DNA from: Candidatus Poribacteria bacterium | Lineage (GTDB): Bacteria > Poribacteria > WGA-4E > WGA-3G | Assembly: GCA_028818705.1 (NCBI GenBank) | Contig: JAPPNJ010000004.1 | Span: 1-42,391 of the forward strand | DNA: 42,391 nucleotides | Reading direction: 5' to 3' | Part shown: piece after piece, positions 1 to 7,620 of the stretch | Layout: the number at the start of each line of letters is the position of its first letter | Position numbering within the stretch: position 1 is the first letter of the stretch | The notes under the pieces: generated by a model | The model's database searches: none | What the model saw: only the letters and a program-made list of their open reading frames with translations | What the model was told of the DNA's origin: nothing | Made by a program: the position numbers and the translations under genes

Positions 1-818
1 AAACTAACATTCACCCTACGGCTATTATCTCTCCAAAAGCGACATTGGAAGAAGGGGTTAAAATTGGACCCTACAGTCTTGTCGGTGAGGACGTTCATAT
101 CGGGCGCGGCACCGTGATTGGTCCACATGTTCAAATTGAGAAGTGGACAACTATCGGTGAGGAATGCAAAATTTTCTTCGGTGCTACTATCGGGAACGAA
201 TCTAAAGACTTGAAGTATGGTGGTTGGCGGAGTTATGTGAAAATCGGTGACCGCAATACGCTACGCGAGTACGTCTCTATCTCCAGATCAACCTTTGAAG
301 AGGGTGAGACTGTTGTGGGTGACAACAATCTGTTAATGAATTGGGTTAACCTTGCGCATGACACTGTCGTCGGTAATAGGATAATCATGGCAAACTTTGT
401 TTCGCTTGCCGGACATGTTGTAATTGAAGATGACGTTCGACTGGGTGCGCATGCGGCGTTGCATCAATATGTTCGCGTCGGGAAAATGGCGATGGCAGGA
501 GGATTCTCAAAGATTGTCCAGGATATTCCGCCGTTTGCGCTTTCCGCTGGACAACCGGCGCGTGTTCGGAGTCTCAATCGGATCGGGATTCGGACTTCAA
601 GGATTAACCCGTTGTCGCAGCTTACACCAGAAGTACTCGCTGCACTAAAGAAGACATACCGTATCTTGTTTCGTTCGGGACTGCCTCTCAAACACGCTGT
701 GGCTAAAGTCAGGGAGGAGCTCGAAACAACGCCGGAAGTTGAATACCTGCTTGAATTTATTGAGGCTTCCAAACGCGGCATCGGATTTAGCCAACCGAAT
801 CGTATCCAGAACAGTTAA
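1..818 (+). CDS. lpxA: UDP-N-acetylglucosamine acyltransferase LpxA (5' end cut by window edge)
   Basis: LpxA transfers a 3-hydroxyacyl chain from acyl-ACP to UDP-GlcNAc, the first step of lipid A synthesis in the cytoplasm. The reading frame is open from base 3 and starts with T-N-I-H-P-T-A-I, the usual LpxA N-terminus, so only one or a few codons are missing; the TTG at 45 lies inside the protein and is not the start. The N-terminal two thirds are hexapeptide repeats typical of the left-handed beta helix. The catalytic His is visible in NLAHD, followed by the GGFSK and QDIPPFALSAGQPAR region and the helical C-terminal domain. About 271 residues are visible, close to the E. coli length of 262. 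lpxI follows on the same strand, as in many lipid A operons. The organism therefore probably makes a lipid A-bearing outer membrane. Confidence 0.93.
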   Translation, partial: TNIHPTAIISPKATLEEGVKIGPYSLVGEDVHIGRGTVIGPHVQIEKWTTIGEECKIFFGATIGNESKDLKYGGWRSYVKIGDRNTLREYVSISRSTFEEGETVVGDNNLLMNWVNLAHDTVVGNRIIMANFVSLAGHVVIEDDVRLGAHAALHQYVRVGKMAMAGGFSKIVQDIPPFALSAGQPARVRSLNRIGIRTSRINPLSQLTPEVLAALKKTYRILFRSGLPLKHAVAKVREELETTPEVEYLLEFIEASKRGIGFSQPNRIQNS

Positions 819-844
819 TTTTCTTCGTGTTAAACGTCCAAGTG

Positions 845-923
845 AATGTAAAGCAAAGACGAATTTTGCCGCGTAAATCAACGGTATGAATGCCTTAATG
901 GCATTCACCGGGGGCAAAATTTG
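845..923 (-). repeat. Modular palindromic element, copy A (one hairpin module)
   Basis: Read on the minus strand this starts with CAAATTTTGCC (923-913). It continues through a hairpin GAATGCC/GGCATTC, then ATACCGTTGATT, and ends with the near-inverted copy GGCAAAATTCG (870-860) followed by the tail TCTTTGCTTTACATT (859-845). The same ends and tail recur at 4137-4182, 5709-5755 and 31119-31325 with different cores. It lies between lpxA and lpxI. Confidence 0.8.
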
Positions 924-953
924 GACTTTTAGGCGATGCGAGGAGCAAAAACG

Positions 954-1757
954 GTGGAAAAGCTGGGTATTATTGCAGGCGCAGGCGAGCTGCCGATATT
1001 GGTAGCACGTGCCGCTGTTGCCCATGACCGAAAACCTGTTATTATTCAAATTACAAAATCCGACGCTCAGCGCTTTGCTGGAATCACAGATGAACTCCAC
1101 ACTTATGGTGTTGGTCAGATTCAGAAAATTAGTCAGACGCTTCTTGATTCAAATGTAAAAGAGGCAGTGATTATTGGCAAAGTTGAAAGAAATATTCTAC
1201 TTCGTCCATTCCAGATTGATGCCACTACTATCAGGATTTTAGTACAGAACCGACGTAAAAAGCCTTCCGCAATTGTTGACGCAGCACTCACCTATCTTGA
1301 ATCCGCTGGACTGACTATCCTTACTCAAGATCGATATCTCCACCATCTCCTCCCACAACCCGGTGTTTTAACAACGCGACAACCCACAGCAAGCCAGTGG
1401 GCAGACGTTGAACTCGGTATTAGGACCGCCCGTCAGATAGCAAACATGGATATTGGGCAAACGGTTGTCGTTAAAAATCATATTGTACTGGCGCTTGAAG
1501 CTATTGAAGGAACAGATATTACTATTCTGAGAGGTGGGGGCTTAGGGAAAAAAGGGGTTGTGGTTGCGAAAGCGTCGGCGGAGGATCATGATTTTCGTGT
1601 TGATGTGCCGACGGTCGGGATGCAAACGCTAAAGGTATTGCATCAGGTCAAAGCGAGTGTACTTGCAGTGGAAGCACGACGCACTTTCATGATGGGTGTC
1701 GATGCATTTATCAAAGAAGCGGATCGGTGTAAGATCGCGATCGTTGCTATCGAATAA
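954..1757 (+). CDS. lpxI: UDP-2,3-diacylglucosamine pyrophosphatase LpxI
   Basis: LpxI hydrolyses UDP-2,3-diacylglucosamine to lipid X and UMP in lipid A synthesis, replacing LpxH in many bacteria. The protein has the family's N-terminal GIIAGAGELPILVA stretch, a middle region with VVIIGKVER-like sequence, and the C-terminal part with GGGLGKKGVVVAKAS and DVPTVGMQTL that I associate with DUF1009/LpxI. I chose the GTG at 954 because a GAGGAG stands nine bases upstream; an in-frame ATG at 936 would add six residues. Length 267 residues, normal for LpxI. It follows lpxA at a distance of about 135 bases, with a palindromic repeat in between. A strong stem-loop follows the stop codon. Confidence 0.88.
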   Translation: MEKLGIIAGAGELPILVARAAVAHDRKPVIIQITKSDAQRFAGITDELHTYGVGQIQKISQTLLDSNVKEAVIIGKVERNILLRPFQIDATTIRILVQNRRKKPSAIVDAALTYLESAGLTILTQDRYLHHLLPQPGVLTTRQPTASQWADVELGIRTARQIANMDIGQTVVVKNHIVLALEAIEGTDITILRGGGLGKKGVVVAKASAEDHDFRVDVPTVGMQTLKVLHQVKASVLAVEARRTFMMGVDAFIKEADRCKIAIVAIE

Positions 1758-1759
1758 AA

Positions 1760-1836
1760 AAAGAGGGGGAGACGATAAGAAAATTGTGCTATTAGAGCAC
1801 AATTCATCTTACATTCAGTCTCCGACCCTCTAAAGA
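1760..1836. terminator. Large stem-loop between convergent genes
   Basis: AGAGGGGGAGAC near the left end can pair with GTCTCC-g-ACCCTCT near the right end. Inside it ATTGTGCT pairs with AGCACAAT around a short loop. It lies between the lpxI stop (1757, plus strand) and the selenoprotein stop (1843, minus strand), so it probably ends transcription from both sides. There is no long U run on the plus side. Confidence 0.65.
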
Positions 1837-1842
1837 CGCTGT

Positions 1843-2073
1843 TTACGCTGCTGCATCTATTGCAGATGTTATCTGATCTGTCGTTGGGAACTGCTTAGTT
1901 TCTAACTTTGAGTAAAGCAGCGTTCCATTTGCTGAGACTTCAAAAGCCCCTCCGCTACCTGGGATCAGATCGACTTTAACATCCGCACCATATCTCTGTT
2001 TTAAGGCATCTGCCAAACTGGCCGCCCGTGGCTGATAGTTTCAAGCAGTGCAGTATTCAATTCTCACTTCCAT
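1843..2073 (-). CDS. SelW/SelT/SelH (Rdx) family selenoprotein with in-frame UGA
   Basis: This frame encodes 76 residues if the TGA at 2043-2041 is read as selenocysteine (U). The N-terminus reads MEVRIEYCTAUNYQPRAA, so the UGA falls exactly at the second position of the C-x-x-U redox motif that defines Rdx proteins; cysteine homologues have C-x-x-C here. Downstream of the UGA the frame stays open and family-like: YGADVKVDLIPGSGGAFEV, then NGTLLYSK and KQFPTTDQI. A strong ribosome site (GAGGAGGGAG, seven bases before the ATG) and a promoter at 2171-2143 support expression. A stem-loop just after the UGA could be the SECIS. Known family members are thioredoxin-fold redox proteins. Function beyond that is not known. 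No selA, selB, selC or selD gene is in the window, so Sec decoding by this organism must be shown elsewhere. Confidence 0.85.
2008..2036 (-). promoter_or_regulatory. Candidate bacterial SECIS stem-loop
   Basis: On the minus strand, ATC-A-GCCA (2036-2029) pairs with TGGC-A-GAT (2015-2008) around a 13-base GC-rich loop, with one A-A mismatch. It begins four bases after the UGA, where a bacterial SelB-binding SECIS is expected. The fold is modest and was judged by eye. Confidence 0.4.
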
Positions 2074-2142
2074 AGGGATTCTCCCTCCTCATTCATTTTT
2101 TTGACGTTGCCTGTCAAGGTGAATTCGATTATTCCTAAAAAG

Positions 2143-2171
2143 ATTTTACCACATATACAGTAAAATTGCAA
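2143..2171 (-). promoter_or_regulatory. Promoter of the selenoprotein gene
   Basis: On the minus strand TTGCAA (2171-2166) is separated by exactly 17 bases from TAAAAT (2148-2143). This predicts a start of transcription near 2136 and a leader of about 60 bases before the ATG at 2073. Confidence 0.6.
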
Positions 2172-2216
2172 ATTTTTTCGCAAATCATCCACCCTGTAGT
2201 ATCAAGGTAAAAAGGC

Positions 2217-2245
2217 TTGCACTGTGGACGCATTCCACATATAAT
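2217..2245 (+). promoter_or_regulatory. Promoter with embedded operator-like palindrome
   Basis: TTGCAC (2217-2222), 17 bases, TATAAT (2240-2245): a near-consensus housekeeping promoter about 90 bases before the dehydrogenase start at 2343. The spacer itself is a perfect inverted repeat, TGTGGA-cgcat-TCCACA, filling the whole gap between the two boxes. That is a natural place for a repressor site. Confidence 0.65.
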
Positions 2246-2342
2246 CTTTCACAAAATCTAAGTGTCACGAGTGGGAGATCGCTCTTACACAAGAATAGTG
2301 GTGAAGAGAGTGTTCTTACCATTTGCGAGGAGATAAGAAGAT

Positions 2343-3095
2343 ATGGATATTCGACTTAACGGTAAAGTAGCTGTGATTACTGGTGGTTCTACTGGTATTG
2401 GTGCTGCAACAGCGATTGAATACGCCAAAGCAGGCGCGAAGGTTGTCTTCGGTGATATCAATGAGTTGGATGCCGAGAAAACGCTCAATACAATTCGTGA
2501 GGAGGGTGGTGTTGCGAAGTTCCTGCGTACCGATGTCACGATCGAAAATGAGGTAGCGGGCTTGATGGAAGCTGCTGACACGGAATTTGGTGGTATTAAC
2601 CTATTGGTAACCTCGGCGGGTGTTCTGCGTGGACCGAGTGTCCGCATTGATGACTTTGCGGCGGCGACTTTTGATTCGGTTATTGATGTAAATCTTAAAG
2701 GCACCTTTTACGCACTCAAGCATGCTGTTCCTATAATGAACAGATGTGGCGGTGGTGTTATCCTGTGTATAGCGTCAGGTGCAGGGGTTCGCGGTGGGAG
2801 TTCTTCGGTTGCTTACGGTTCAAGTAAAGGCGGGGTTAACGGTCTTGTGATGGTGGTGGAAAACCAAGTTTCGTCAATGAATATCCGTATTCACACTATC
2901 TGTCCGGGTGGACTCGCGACACCGCTAAAATTAGGACAAATTGCAGAATCAGCAAAGCGCGAGGGTCAAGACCCGGATGTTGCTGTTGCCAATGCACGCA
3001 AGTCGCTGGGCGATCCGGCGGGTGTTGGACGGGTGCTCACGTTCCTTGCCTCTGATGAAGGATCGTACACGCGTGGACAAATTTTCACGAGATGA
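2343..3095 (+). CDS. Short-chain dehydrogenase/reductase (SDR) family protein
   Basis: A 250-residue classical SDR that should use NAD(P)(H). It has the cofactor motif TGGSTGIG near residues 14-21, NLLVTSAGV where most members have NNAG, and the catalytic YGSSK (Tyr-x-x-x-Lys) after the conserved Ser. The NVNLKGTF helix and the C-terminal ASDEGSYTRGQI complete the fold. The start is supported by GAGGAG ten bases upstream and by the promoter at 2217-2245. The substrate cannot be told from sequence. It converges with the DUF983 gene on the other strand, with about 56 bases between the stops. Confidence 0.85.
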   Translation: MDIRLNGKVAVITGGSTGIGAATAIEYAKAGAKVVFGDINELDAEKTLNTIREEGGVAKFLRTDVTIENEVAGLMEAADTEFGGINLLVTSAGVLRGPSVRIDDFAAATFDSVIDVNLKGTFYALKHAVPIMNRCGGGVILCIASGAGVRGGSSSVAYGSSKGGVNGLVMVVENQVSSMNIRIHTICPGGLATPLKLGQIAESAKREGQDPDVAVANARKSLGDPAGVGRVLTFLASDEGSYTRGQIFTR

Positions 3096-3151
3096 ATTTC
3101 ATCTCTTTGAAAGCATGACATGCAGTAGACATTATCTTTTGTATATTGGGG

Positions 3152-3508
3152 CTAAGAGGAAAATGTGTAGTCGAAGTTGAGCCAGAGGCTTTTTGAATAA
3201 CGGTAGAAAAAGATTGGAAAGATGGCGGAAAAAAGCCCCCAGATGCTTAGATTAAGAAAAAAAGGAGTGGCAGTAAAAGTTTCAACGAGAAAGTAACTTG
3301 GAAAAGCGATGAGAACTGTTGCGCCATAGTTGAGATACATGGCACCAATGAAATAACCCGACTCCCGTTCAAACTTCAAATCGCACTGCGGGCAATGGGT
3401 AAACATCTTGAAGTATGTTTGAAACAGCGCACCCTTGCTACACTTTGGACATTTCAGTCGAAAGCTGCATCGCAGAAGTCGAACGAGATCTTCAAAGGAG
3501 AACTTCAT
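3152..3508 (-). CDS. DUF983 family small membrane protein
   Basis: A 118-residue protein with an N-terminal zinc-ribbon-like region, CPKCSKG then CPQC about 22 residues later, followed by two or three hydrophobic helices. This layout (CxxC pairs, then GYFIGAMYLNYG and membrane segments) is characteristic of DUF983 (PF06170), whose function is unknown. I start at the ATG at 3508, four bases after the stop of the sugar-phosphate transferase, without a clear ribosome site, which suggests translational coupling. An upstream in-frame codon at 3592 lies inside the neighbour and is unlikely. It is the last gene of the polysaccharide locus. Confidence 0.75.
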   Translation of the reverse strand: MKFSFEDLVRLLRCSFRLKCPKCSKGALFQTYFKMFTHCPQCDLKFERESGYFIGAMYLNYGATVLIAFPSYFLVETFTATPFFLNLSIWGLFSAIFPIFFYRYSKSLWLNFDYTFSS

Positions 3509-3512
3509 ATTG

Positions 3513-4097
3513 TTAGTAGGTGTTGTTGTCCCAGAAAACTTTGAAAGTGCGGATAAGTATTTTGAAATCGTTCCAGAATGATAGTTTCTCAATGTACGCT
3601 AAGTCAACAGAGATGCCATCTCGGATTGTCCCTTGGCGGCGCGGGCTAAGCTGCCAGAGTCCAGTCATCCCAGGTCGGACGAGATGGCGTTGGTTCTCCC
3701 ACGGTTCATAATCCTCAGCGAGGAAAGGCATCTCCGGGCGCGGTCCCACGAGGCTCATTTCACTCTTAAGAACGTTGAAGAGTTGCGGCAGTTCATCTAA
3801 GCTCGTTTTCCGAAGCCATTTACCGAACGACGTAATACGTTTATCGTCCGTTGAGCCTGGTTTTTCTGAATAAGACGGGGTATTGATATCAAGGCTCCGA
3901 AACTTGTGGATGACAAACAGTTCATTGTTTAAACCGACCCGTTTATGGGAAAAAAAGACGGGCCCTCGCGAGGTGCATTTAATCAGAATCGCGATTAACA
4001 CCATCAGAGGGGCAAAAATAATAATAAGGAAAAATGCCGCGATAGCGTCAAATAAATGTTTCCCACGCTTTGCGTAGAAAGAGGAGGGGCGTTCCAC
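3513..4097 (-). CDS. Initiating sugar-phosphate transferase (WcaJ/polyprenyl-phosphate type)
   Basis: The family (PF02397) moves a sugar-1-phosphate from a nucleotide sugar to undecaprenyl phosphate, the first step in building a capsule or exopolysaccharide repeat unit at the inner membrane. Visible marks: an N-terminal basic patch and hydrophobic helix ([16 protein letters not shown]), then [11 protein letters not shown], the conserved KFRSLD, the [16 protein letters not shown] block, MSLVGPRPE and [12 protein letters not shown] prefer the GTG at 4097 (AGGA six bases upstream), giving 194 residues, normal for the short form. The frame is open upstream to 4352, with an ATG at 4295 preceded by AAGGA. 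However, that extension is encoded by a dispersed repeat and looks non-coding. The start is therefore uncertain, the identity is not. Confidence 0.88.
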   Translation of the reverse strand: MERPSSFYAKRGKHLFDAIAAFFLIIIFAPLMVLIAILIKCTSRGPVFFSHKRVGLNNELFVIHKFRSLDINTPSYSEKPGSTDDKRITSFGKWLRKTSLDELPQLFNVLKSEMSLVGPRPEMPFLAEDYEPWENQRHLVRPGMTGLWQLSPRRQGTIRDGISVDLAYIEKLSFWNDFKILIRTFKVFWDNNTY

Positions 4098-4117
4098 TAG
4101 AGTTCCTGTTTTTCGTA

Positions 4118-4182
4118 TTTTTGGCGCAGCTTGCAAGCCAAATTTTACCGGCATGGGTAAAATTTGGCTTTGCTTTACATTA
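4118..4182 (+). repeat. Modular palindromic element, copy B (minimal core)
   Basis: Starts with TTTTTGGCGCAGCTTGCAA, shared with 5635-5653. It continues with the inverted pair GCCAAATTTTACC (4137-4149) and GGTAAAATTTGGC (4156-4168) around only six bases, then the family tail TTTGCTTTACATTA. The 229-base gap between the glycosyltransferase stop (4327) and the chosen transferase start (4097) holds this copy and a CCCGTTACTGG stretch also seen near 5677. Confidence 0.75.
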
Positions 4183-4326
4183 CTTGCTGTTAAACCTTCA
4201 TCTCGATGCGTCTGACTTTCGCCTACATCGTTTCCTATCCGGGCTCCCCGCCCGTTACTGGAGAGGGGGTCTATATTTCTTGATAGGAATGGCATGGTGT
4301 TAATTCCTTGCAGAAGTATTTCAATT

Positions 4327-5439
4327 CTACTGGAGTTTTTCAAAGACATCAAGATATTGCTGCGCTATATTTTCCCAATTGAATCGATTTCGTATCTGTT
4401 CTGGTGCGCGCTGTCGGAAATCTTCAACCATCTCCGGATGTTGTTCTAAAGTTAGGATTTTCTCTTTAAGCGATGCGACGTTTTTGTCAAAGAGCATACC
4501 GTAATACCCGCCTTCAAGGACTTCATCGTTAAAAGGTGTGTTTAGTGCCAGAATGCAGTTGGAAAAGCCTAACGCCTTGAGGATAGAAGGGTTAATGCCT
4601 CCAAACTGGTGCCCGTGAATATAGGCGAAACAGTGATGGTGAAGTTCTTTAATATGATCAGAATCGTTAATATGCCCAAGAAACTTGACGTTTTCGTTGG
4701 CAATACTTTTCAATTTACTTAAAAATTCGTTTTCGAGTTTATTGCCTTTGTAATCAGCCCCGCCGGCTATGGCGAGTTGCTTTTGGCTTTTTGAGGCGAC
4801 GAATGCCTCTAAAATCAGATCGGCATTATTATCCGGAACGAGTCGACTGGCGATGAGATAATAATTCCGAGACTCAAGCCCATAAGTCTCCAAAACTTCT
4901 GGATGCTCTGACGGCTCAACATTCGCACCATAAGCGATGTAGGTTGTTTCTGCTCCCAATTCTTCAAGGTAAAGTCGTTTCATTTCAGAGGCATCGGTAA
5001 TCACGATTGGAAATGCCGCTGTTGCCATTTTTGCTGCCCACTTGAAGTAGACGGCACCGAGTCCTTTCCATTTTGGACGTAACCATTCCATTCCATCGAC
5101 ATTGATAACAGCGGTTTTACCTGCGATACGAAAAAACCAGCCAAAAGGACCGTTGCCCGCATTCCATGTCAGAATGACATCAGATGCTGTAACCGAAGCG
5201 TGCAGAGTTGCGAGAAAGCTGTGGCTGAGGGTACTGAATGCCTTGTGTTCTATGCTGGGCAGGTAAACGAGTTTGATGCCTTGCCATTCCGCTGGTCTCT
5301 CTTTGAAAAGTGCCTTACGACAGTAGACGATGACTTCATGTCCAGCTTCTACCCAGCGGGGGGCAAGTTCACCCATAATGGTTTCCAGACCGCTATAGGT
5401 GGCAGGCAGCCCACGTATACCCAATACCCGAATTCTCAT
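4327..5439 (-). CDS. Glycosyltransferase, DUF1972 plus GT4 domains
   Basis: A 370-residue glycosyltransferase. The N-terminus MRIRVLGIRGLPATYSGLET matches the DUF1972 domain found on rhamnosyl- and other sugar transferases of surface-polysaccharide loci. The C-terminal half is GT4-like: NYYLIASRLVPDNNADLILEAF, KFLGHINDSDHIKELHHHCFAYIHGHQFGG and NPSILKALGF, the acceptor/donor site region. The likely role is to add a sugar from a nucleotide donor to the lipid-linked repeat unit on the cytoplasmic face. A GAGG-type ribosome site lies about ten bases before the ATG. It is followed by the initiating transferase and preceded by the Wzi-like gene. Confidence 0.85.
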   Translation of the reverse strand: MRIRVLGIRGLPATYSGLETIMGELAPRWVEAGHEVIVYCRKALFKERPAEWQGIKLVYLPSIEHKAFSTLSHSFLATLHASVTASDVILTWNAGNGPFGWFFRIAGKTAVINVDGMEWLRPKWKGLGAVYFKWAAKMATAAFPIVITDASEMKRLYLEELGAETTYIAYGANVEPSEHPEVLETYGLESRNYYLIASRLVPDNNADLILEAFVASKSQKQLAIAGGADYKGNKLENEFLSKLKSIANENVKFLGHINDSDHIKELHHHCFAYIHGHQFGGINPSILKALGFSNCILALNTPFNDEVLEGGYYGMLFDKNVASLKEKILTLEQHPEMVEDFRQRAPEQIRNRFNWENIAQQYLDVFEKLQ

Positions 5440-5634
5440 CCTCGTTTTTACCTCATCCCAATACGCGTTGCAAACCGACTCGCAATGTTAAAGCACAATT
5501 TGTCTTTATTTTTCATAGGGTTTTGTATATATTATACCCGTTTTAGGCGCAAAAGTCCAATTTCTTTTTACGACGGGCAACCTGGACGCAACGCTTTATG
5601 CCTTTTGATGATTGAATGGGTATAAACCTTCATT

Positions 5635-5755
5635 TTTTTGGCGCAGCTTGCAATGCTGAAAGCCAAAGCCATTCCACCCGTTACTGGGAAGGGGCTAAAC
5701 TTGCTATTCAAATTTTGCCCACACGCGGCAAAATTTGTCTTTGCTTTACATTCTT
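5635..5755 (+). repeat. Modular palindromic element, copy C, in the 5440-5753 gap
   Basis: TTTTTGGCGCAGCTTGCAA (5635-5653) leads to about 55 bases that include a CCCGTTACTGG stretch. Then comes the perfect inverted pair CAAATTTTGCC (5709-5719) and GGCAAAATTTG (5727-5737) around CACACGC, and the tail TCTTTGCTTTACATT. The tail touches the stop codon of the Wzi-like gene. The rest of the 314-base gap (5440-5634) holds a GGCGCAAAAGTCCAATT stretch related to the flank of copy A and no gene that I can see. Confidence 0.78.
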
Positions 5756-7460
5756 ACCATGGGATTCGGGAGAGGAATTTGGCTTCGATTTCATTTGCGT
5801 TTTCATATACGTCCCAGCGATTTCCCAAGTTCCTGCGCCATACACGCGCCCATTCTGCATAGAGTGAGTACTTTCCAATCACAACCCAGTTAGCACCTAC
5901 TGACAAACGATGCTCGCTTTGTGTAATTCCCGACAAAGGGGTCCATATATCGTCTTTTGGGGCATCTGTGGGATGTTCCTTATCGATGTTGCCTGATCCG
6001 TGGCGTTCTAATTCGTAACCGAAAACCGTTTCCAGTCTATCTGTCCAGCGGTGACGCAGTTCCAACCATAAGTTATCGGCATCGGAACCGATCTGATGCC
6101 CTATAGGTGTGGTAAAGTGTTTGTAGACATTTACCGGGTTTACATGCGTATACGCGTATTGGTTGATAAAAGCATATTCGGCTTGAAAATCCGTATCGGG
6201 AATACCGAAAGGATCTGTTAGATATATCCCACCTAAGATGCCGAATTTTGTGTCCCAGTGCTTGAAGTTCGCTGCAGGATTGCCATCGTCAACCATCAGT
6301 TCGCTATAAATTTCAAAATCATCTACGGGACGAAATCGCATATCGACGCTCATGAGAACGTTATCGCCGCTACCATCGACGCGGCCATCTGCCCGTGAAA
6401 TCGGCTGTTCGTTAATGAGATAGATGTTGACCGGATTGAGATACCCCGGCTCAAAGCGGTTACCGTAAACAACGACTTCAGAGATGCCAAAGCCAAATCT
6501 ATCCCAGAAATAACCCTCGACCCTATGTCCGGAAATATACTTATCGTTGATATCTGTCGCCATGTCCTCCAATATACCGGTAAATGCGGTAAAGGTGACA
6601 GATTTATATTTCGCTTGCAACTTAATCATGTCCATGGCTAACGGATTCTTGGAGATTAACAGACTGTCGTGATAACCAGGTCCCCACTGGAGTGTGTCTT
6701 GTCCAAGCTGCAGCTCAAGCCAAGGTAATCGAAATTTCAGATACGCATTAATCGCCGTTCGATTTTTGAGTCCGCCCTCCAATTGCCTGATTTTTGTTTC
6801 ATCAGGAAAGAAATCGTCAAAAATTTCACCATATACGAACCTGTGGGCTATATCCGTAGTAAAAGCAAAAGTTTCGCCTGCCTGTCCATATAGGTGTGGG
6901 TAGAAGGTGGTGACAAGCATGTTCCCTTCGACGGGCTGTTCATCCGATAGATTATCAACGAGATGAGTAATAACACGTTGTGAGCCTCTTAGATCGAAGG
7001 AAAAGCGATAGTCTTCGCCTGCCATTGTCATCACGTGCAATCGTCCGCTATCCGGAATCTGTCTTGCAGTTTCACTGCTGTTTTCTGTATTACCCGGCAC
7101 GCTGTTCGCTACGGGGACCTCGGCGTTGGAAAATTCGAGAGCTTCTCGGTAAAATGCTAAAAGTGCGTTTAACCGCTCTTGGTCAATCGTGCTTAACGTG
7201 ATTTCGCCATTTTCCTGTTTCTGGTATACCTCCAATAGATAAGTTACTACCTGCTTGCGAGTGAGCGGTAACGACCCTCGTGATATACCGGGTAGAACAC
7301 GCTTATTAAGTAAACGATGGATAAACCGATAAGTTTCACGGTTAAAATCAGAAAGCTCGGATTTGAGTGGCACGTTGATGAGTGAAGCAGCTTGTGCGGT
7401 AGGAAGAGCCGTGACAAACATTGTGAAGTAAATAATTAACAAACTACGTAAAATTATCAT
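5754..7460 (-). CDS. Wzi-like capsule assembly outer membrane protein
   Basis: A 568-residue secreted protein with a signal peptide of about 24 residues ending in PTAQA. After an alpha-helical N-terminal part, the rest is rich in alternating aromatic strands typical of an outer membrane beta barrel. The segment LQLGQDTLQWGPGYHDSLLIS followed by MDMIKLQAKYKSVTF is the signature region of the Wzi family (PF14052), which in E. coli anchors or organises group 1 capsule on the cell surface. The protein ends in an aromatic residue (Trp), as many barrels do. Its place among glycosyltransferases and sulfotransferases fits a role in attaching or exporting the polysaccharide. Length is somewhat above E. 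coli Wzi (about 480). Confidence 0.82.
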   Translation of the reverse strand: MIILRSLLIIYFTMFVTALPTAQAASLINVPLKSELSDFNRETYRFIHRLLNKRVLPGISRGSLPLTRKQVVTYLLEVYQKQENGEITLSTIDQERLNALLAFYREALEFSNAEVPVANSVPGNTENSSETARQIPDSGRLHVMTMAGEDYRFSFDLRGSQRVITHLVDNLSDEQPVEGNMLVTTFYPHLYGQAGETFAFTTDIAHRFVYGEIFDDFFPDETKIRQLEGGLKNRTAINAYLKFRLPWLELQLGQDTLQWGPGYHDSLLISKNPLAMDMIKLQAKYKSVTFTAFTGILEDMATDINDKYISGHRVEGYFWDRFGFGISEVVVYGNRFEPGYLNPVNIYLINEQPISRADGRVDGSGDNVLMSVDMRFRPVDDFEIYSELMVDDGNPAANFKHWDTKFGILGGIYLTDPFGIPDTDFQAEYAFINQYAYTHVNPVNVYKHFTTPIGHQIGSDADNLWLELRHRWTDRLETVFGYELERHGSGNIDKEHPTDAPKDDIWTPLSGITQSEHRLSVGANWVVIGKYSLYAEWARVWRRNLGNRWDVYENANEIEAKFLSRIPW

Positions 7461-7620
7461 ATTTTTCGGTCCATCCTACAAAATCTTTATTGTTCACTTT
7501 ACAGTACGTGAATGAAGTATATCTATTTTTCAGTTAAACAACGCGACTGTACAAAGCATTAACGCAGTCAGCAGCACTCACGGTTTCATTTTGAAAGTTT
7601 ACTCTTGTTGAAAAGTGTAG

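Noticed and set aside
645..1100. Minus-strand frame of 151 codons across lpxA and lpxI
   Set aside because: It overlaps two well-supported genes and its translation passes through the palindromic repeat; no family resemblance.
2041..2043. The UGA as a simple nonsense mutation in a Cys-type Rdx gene
   Set aside because: A random stop would be unlikely to hit precisely the Sec position of this family while the rest of the frame, ribosome site and promoter stay intact; still, Sec machinery must be confirmed.
5616..5867. Plus-strand frames of about 75-83 codons beside the Wzi-like gene
   Set aside because: They translate palindromic copy C and the antisense of the barrel gene.
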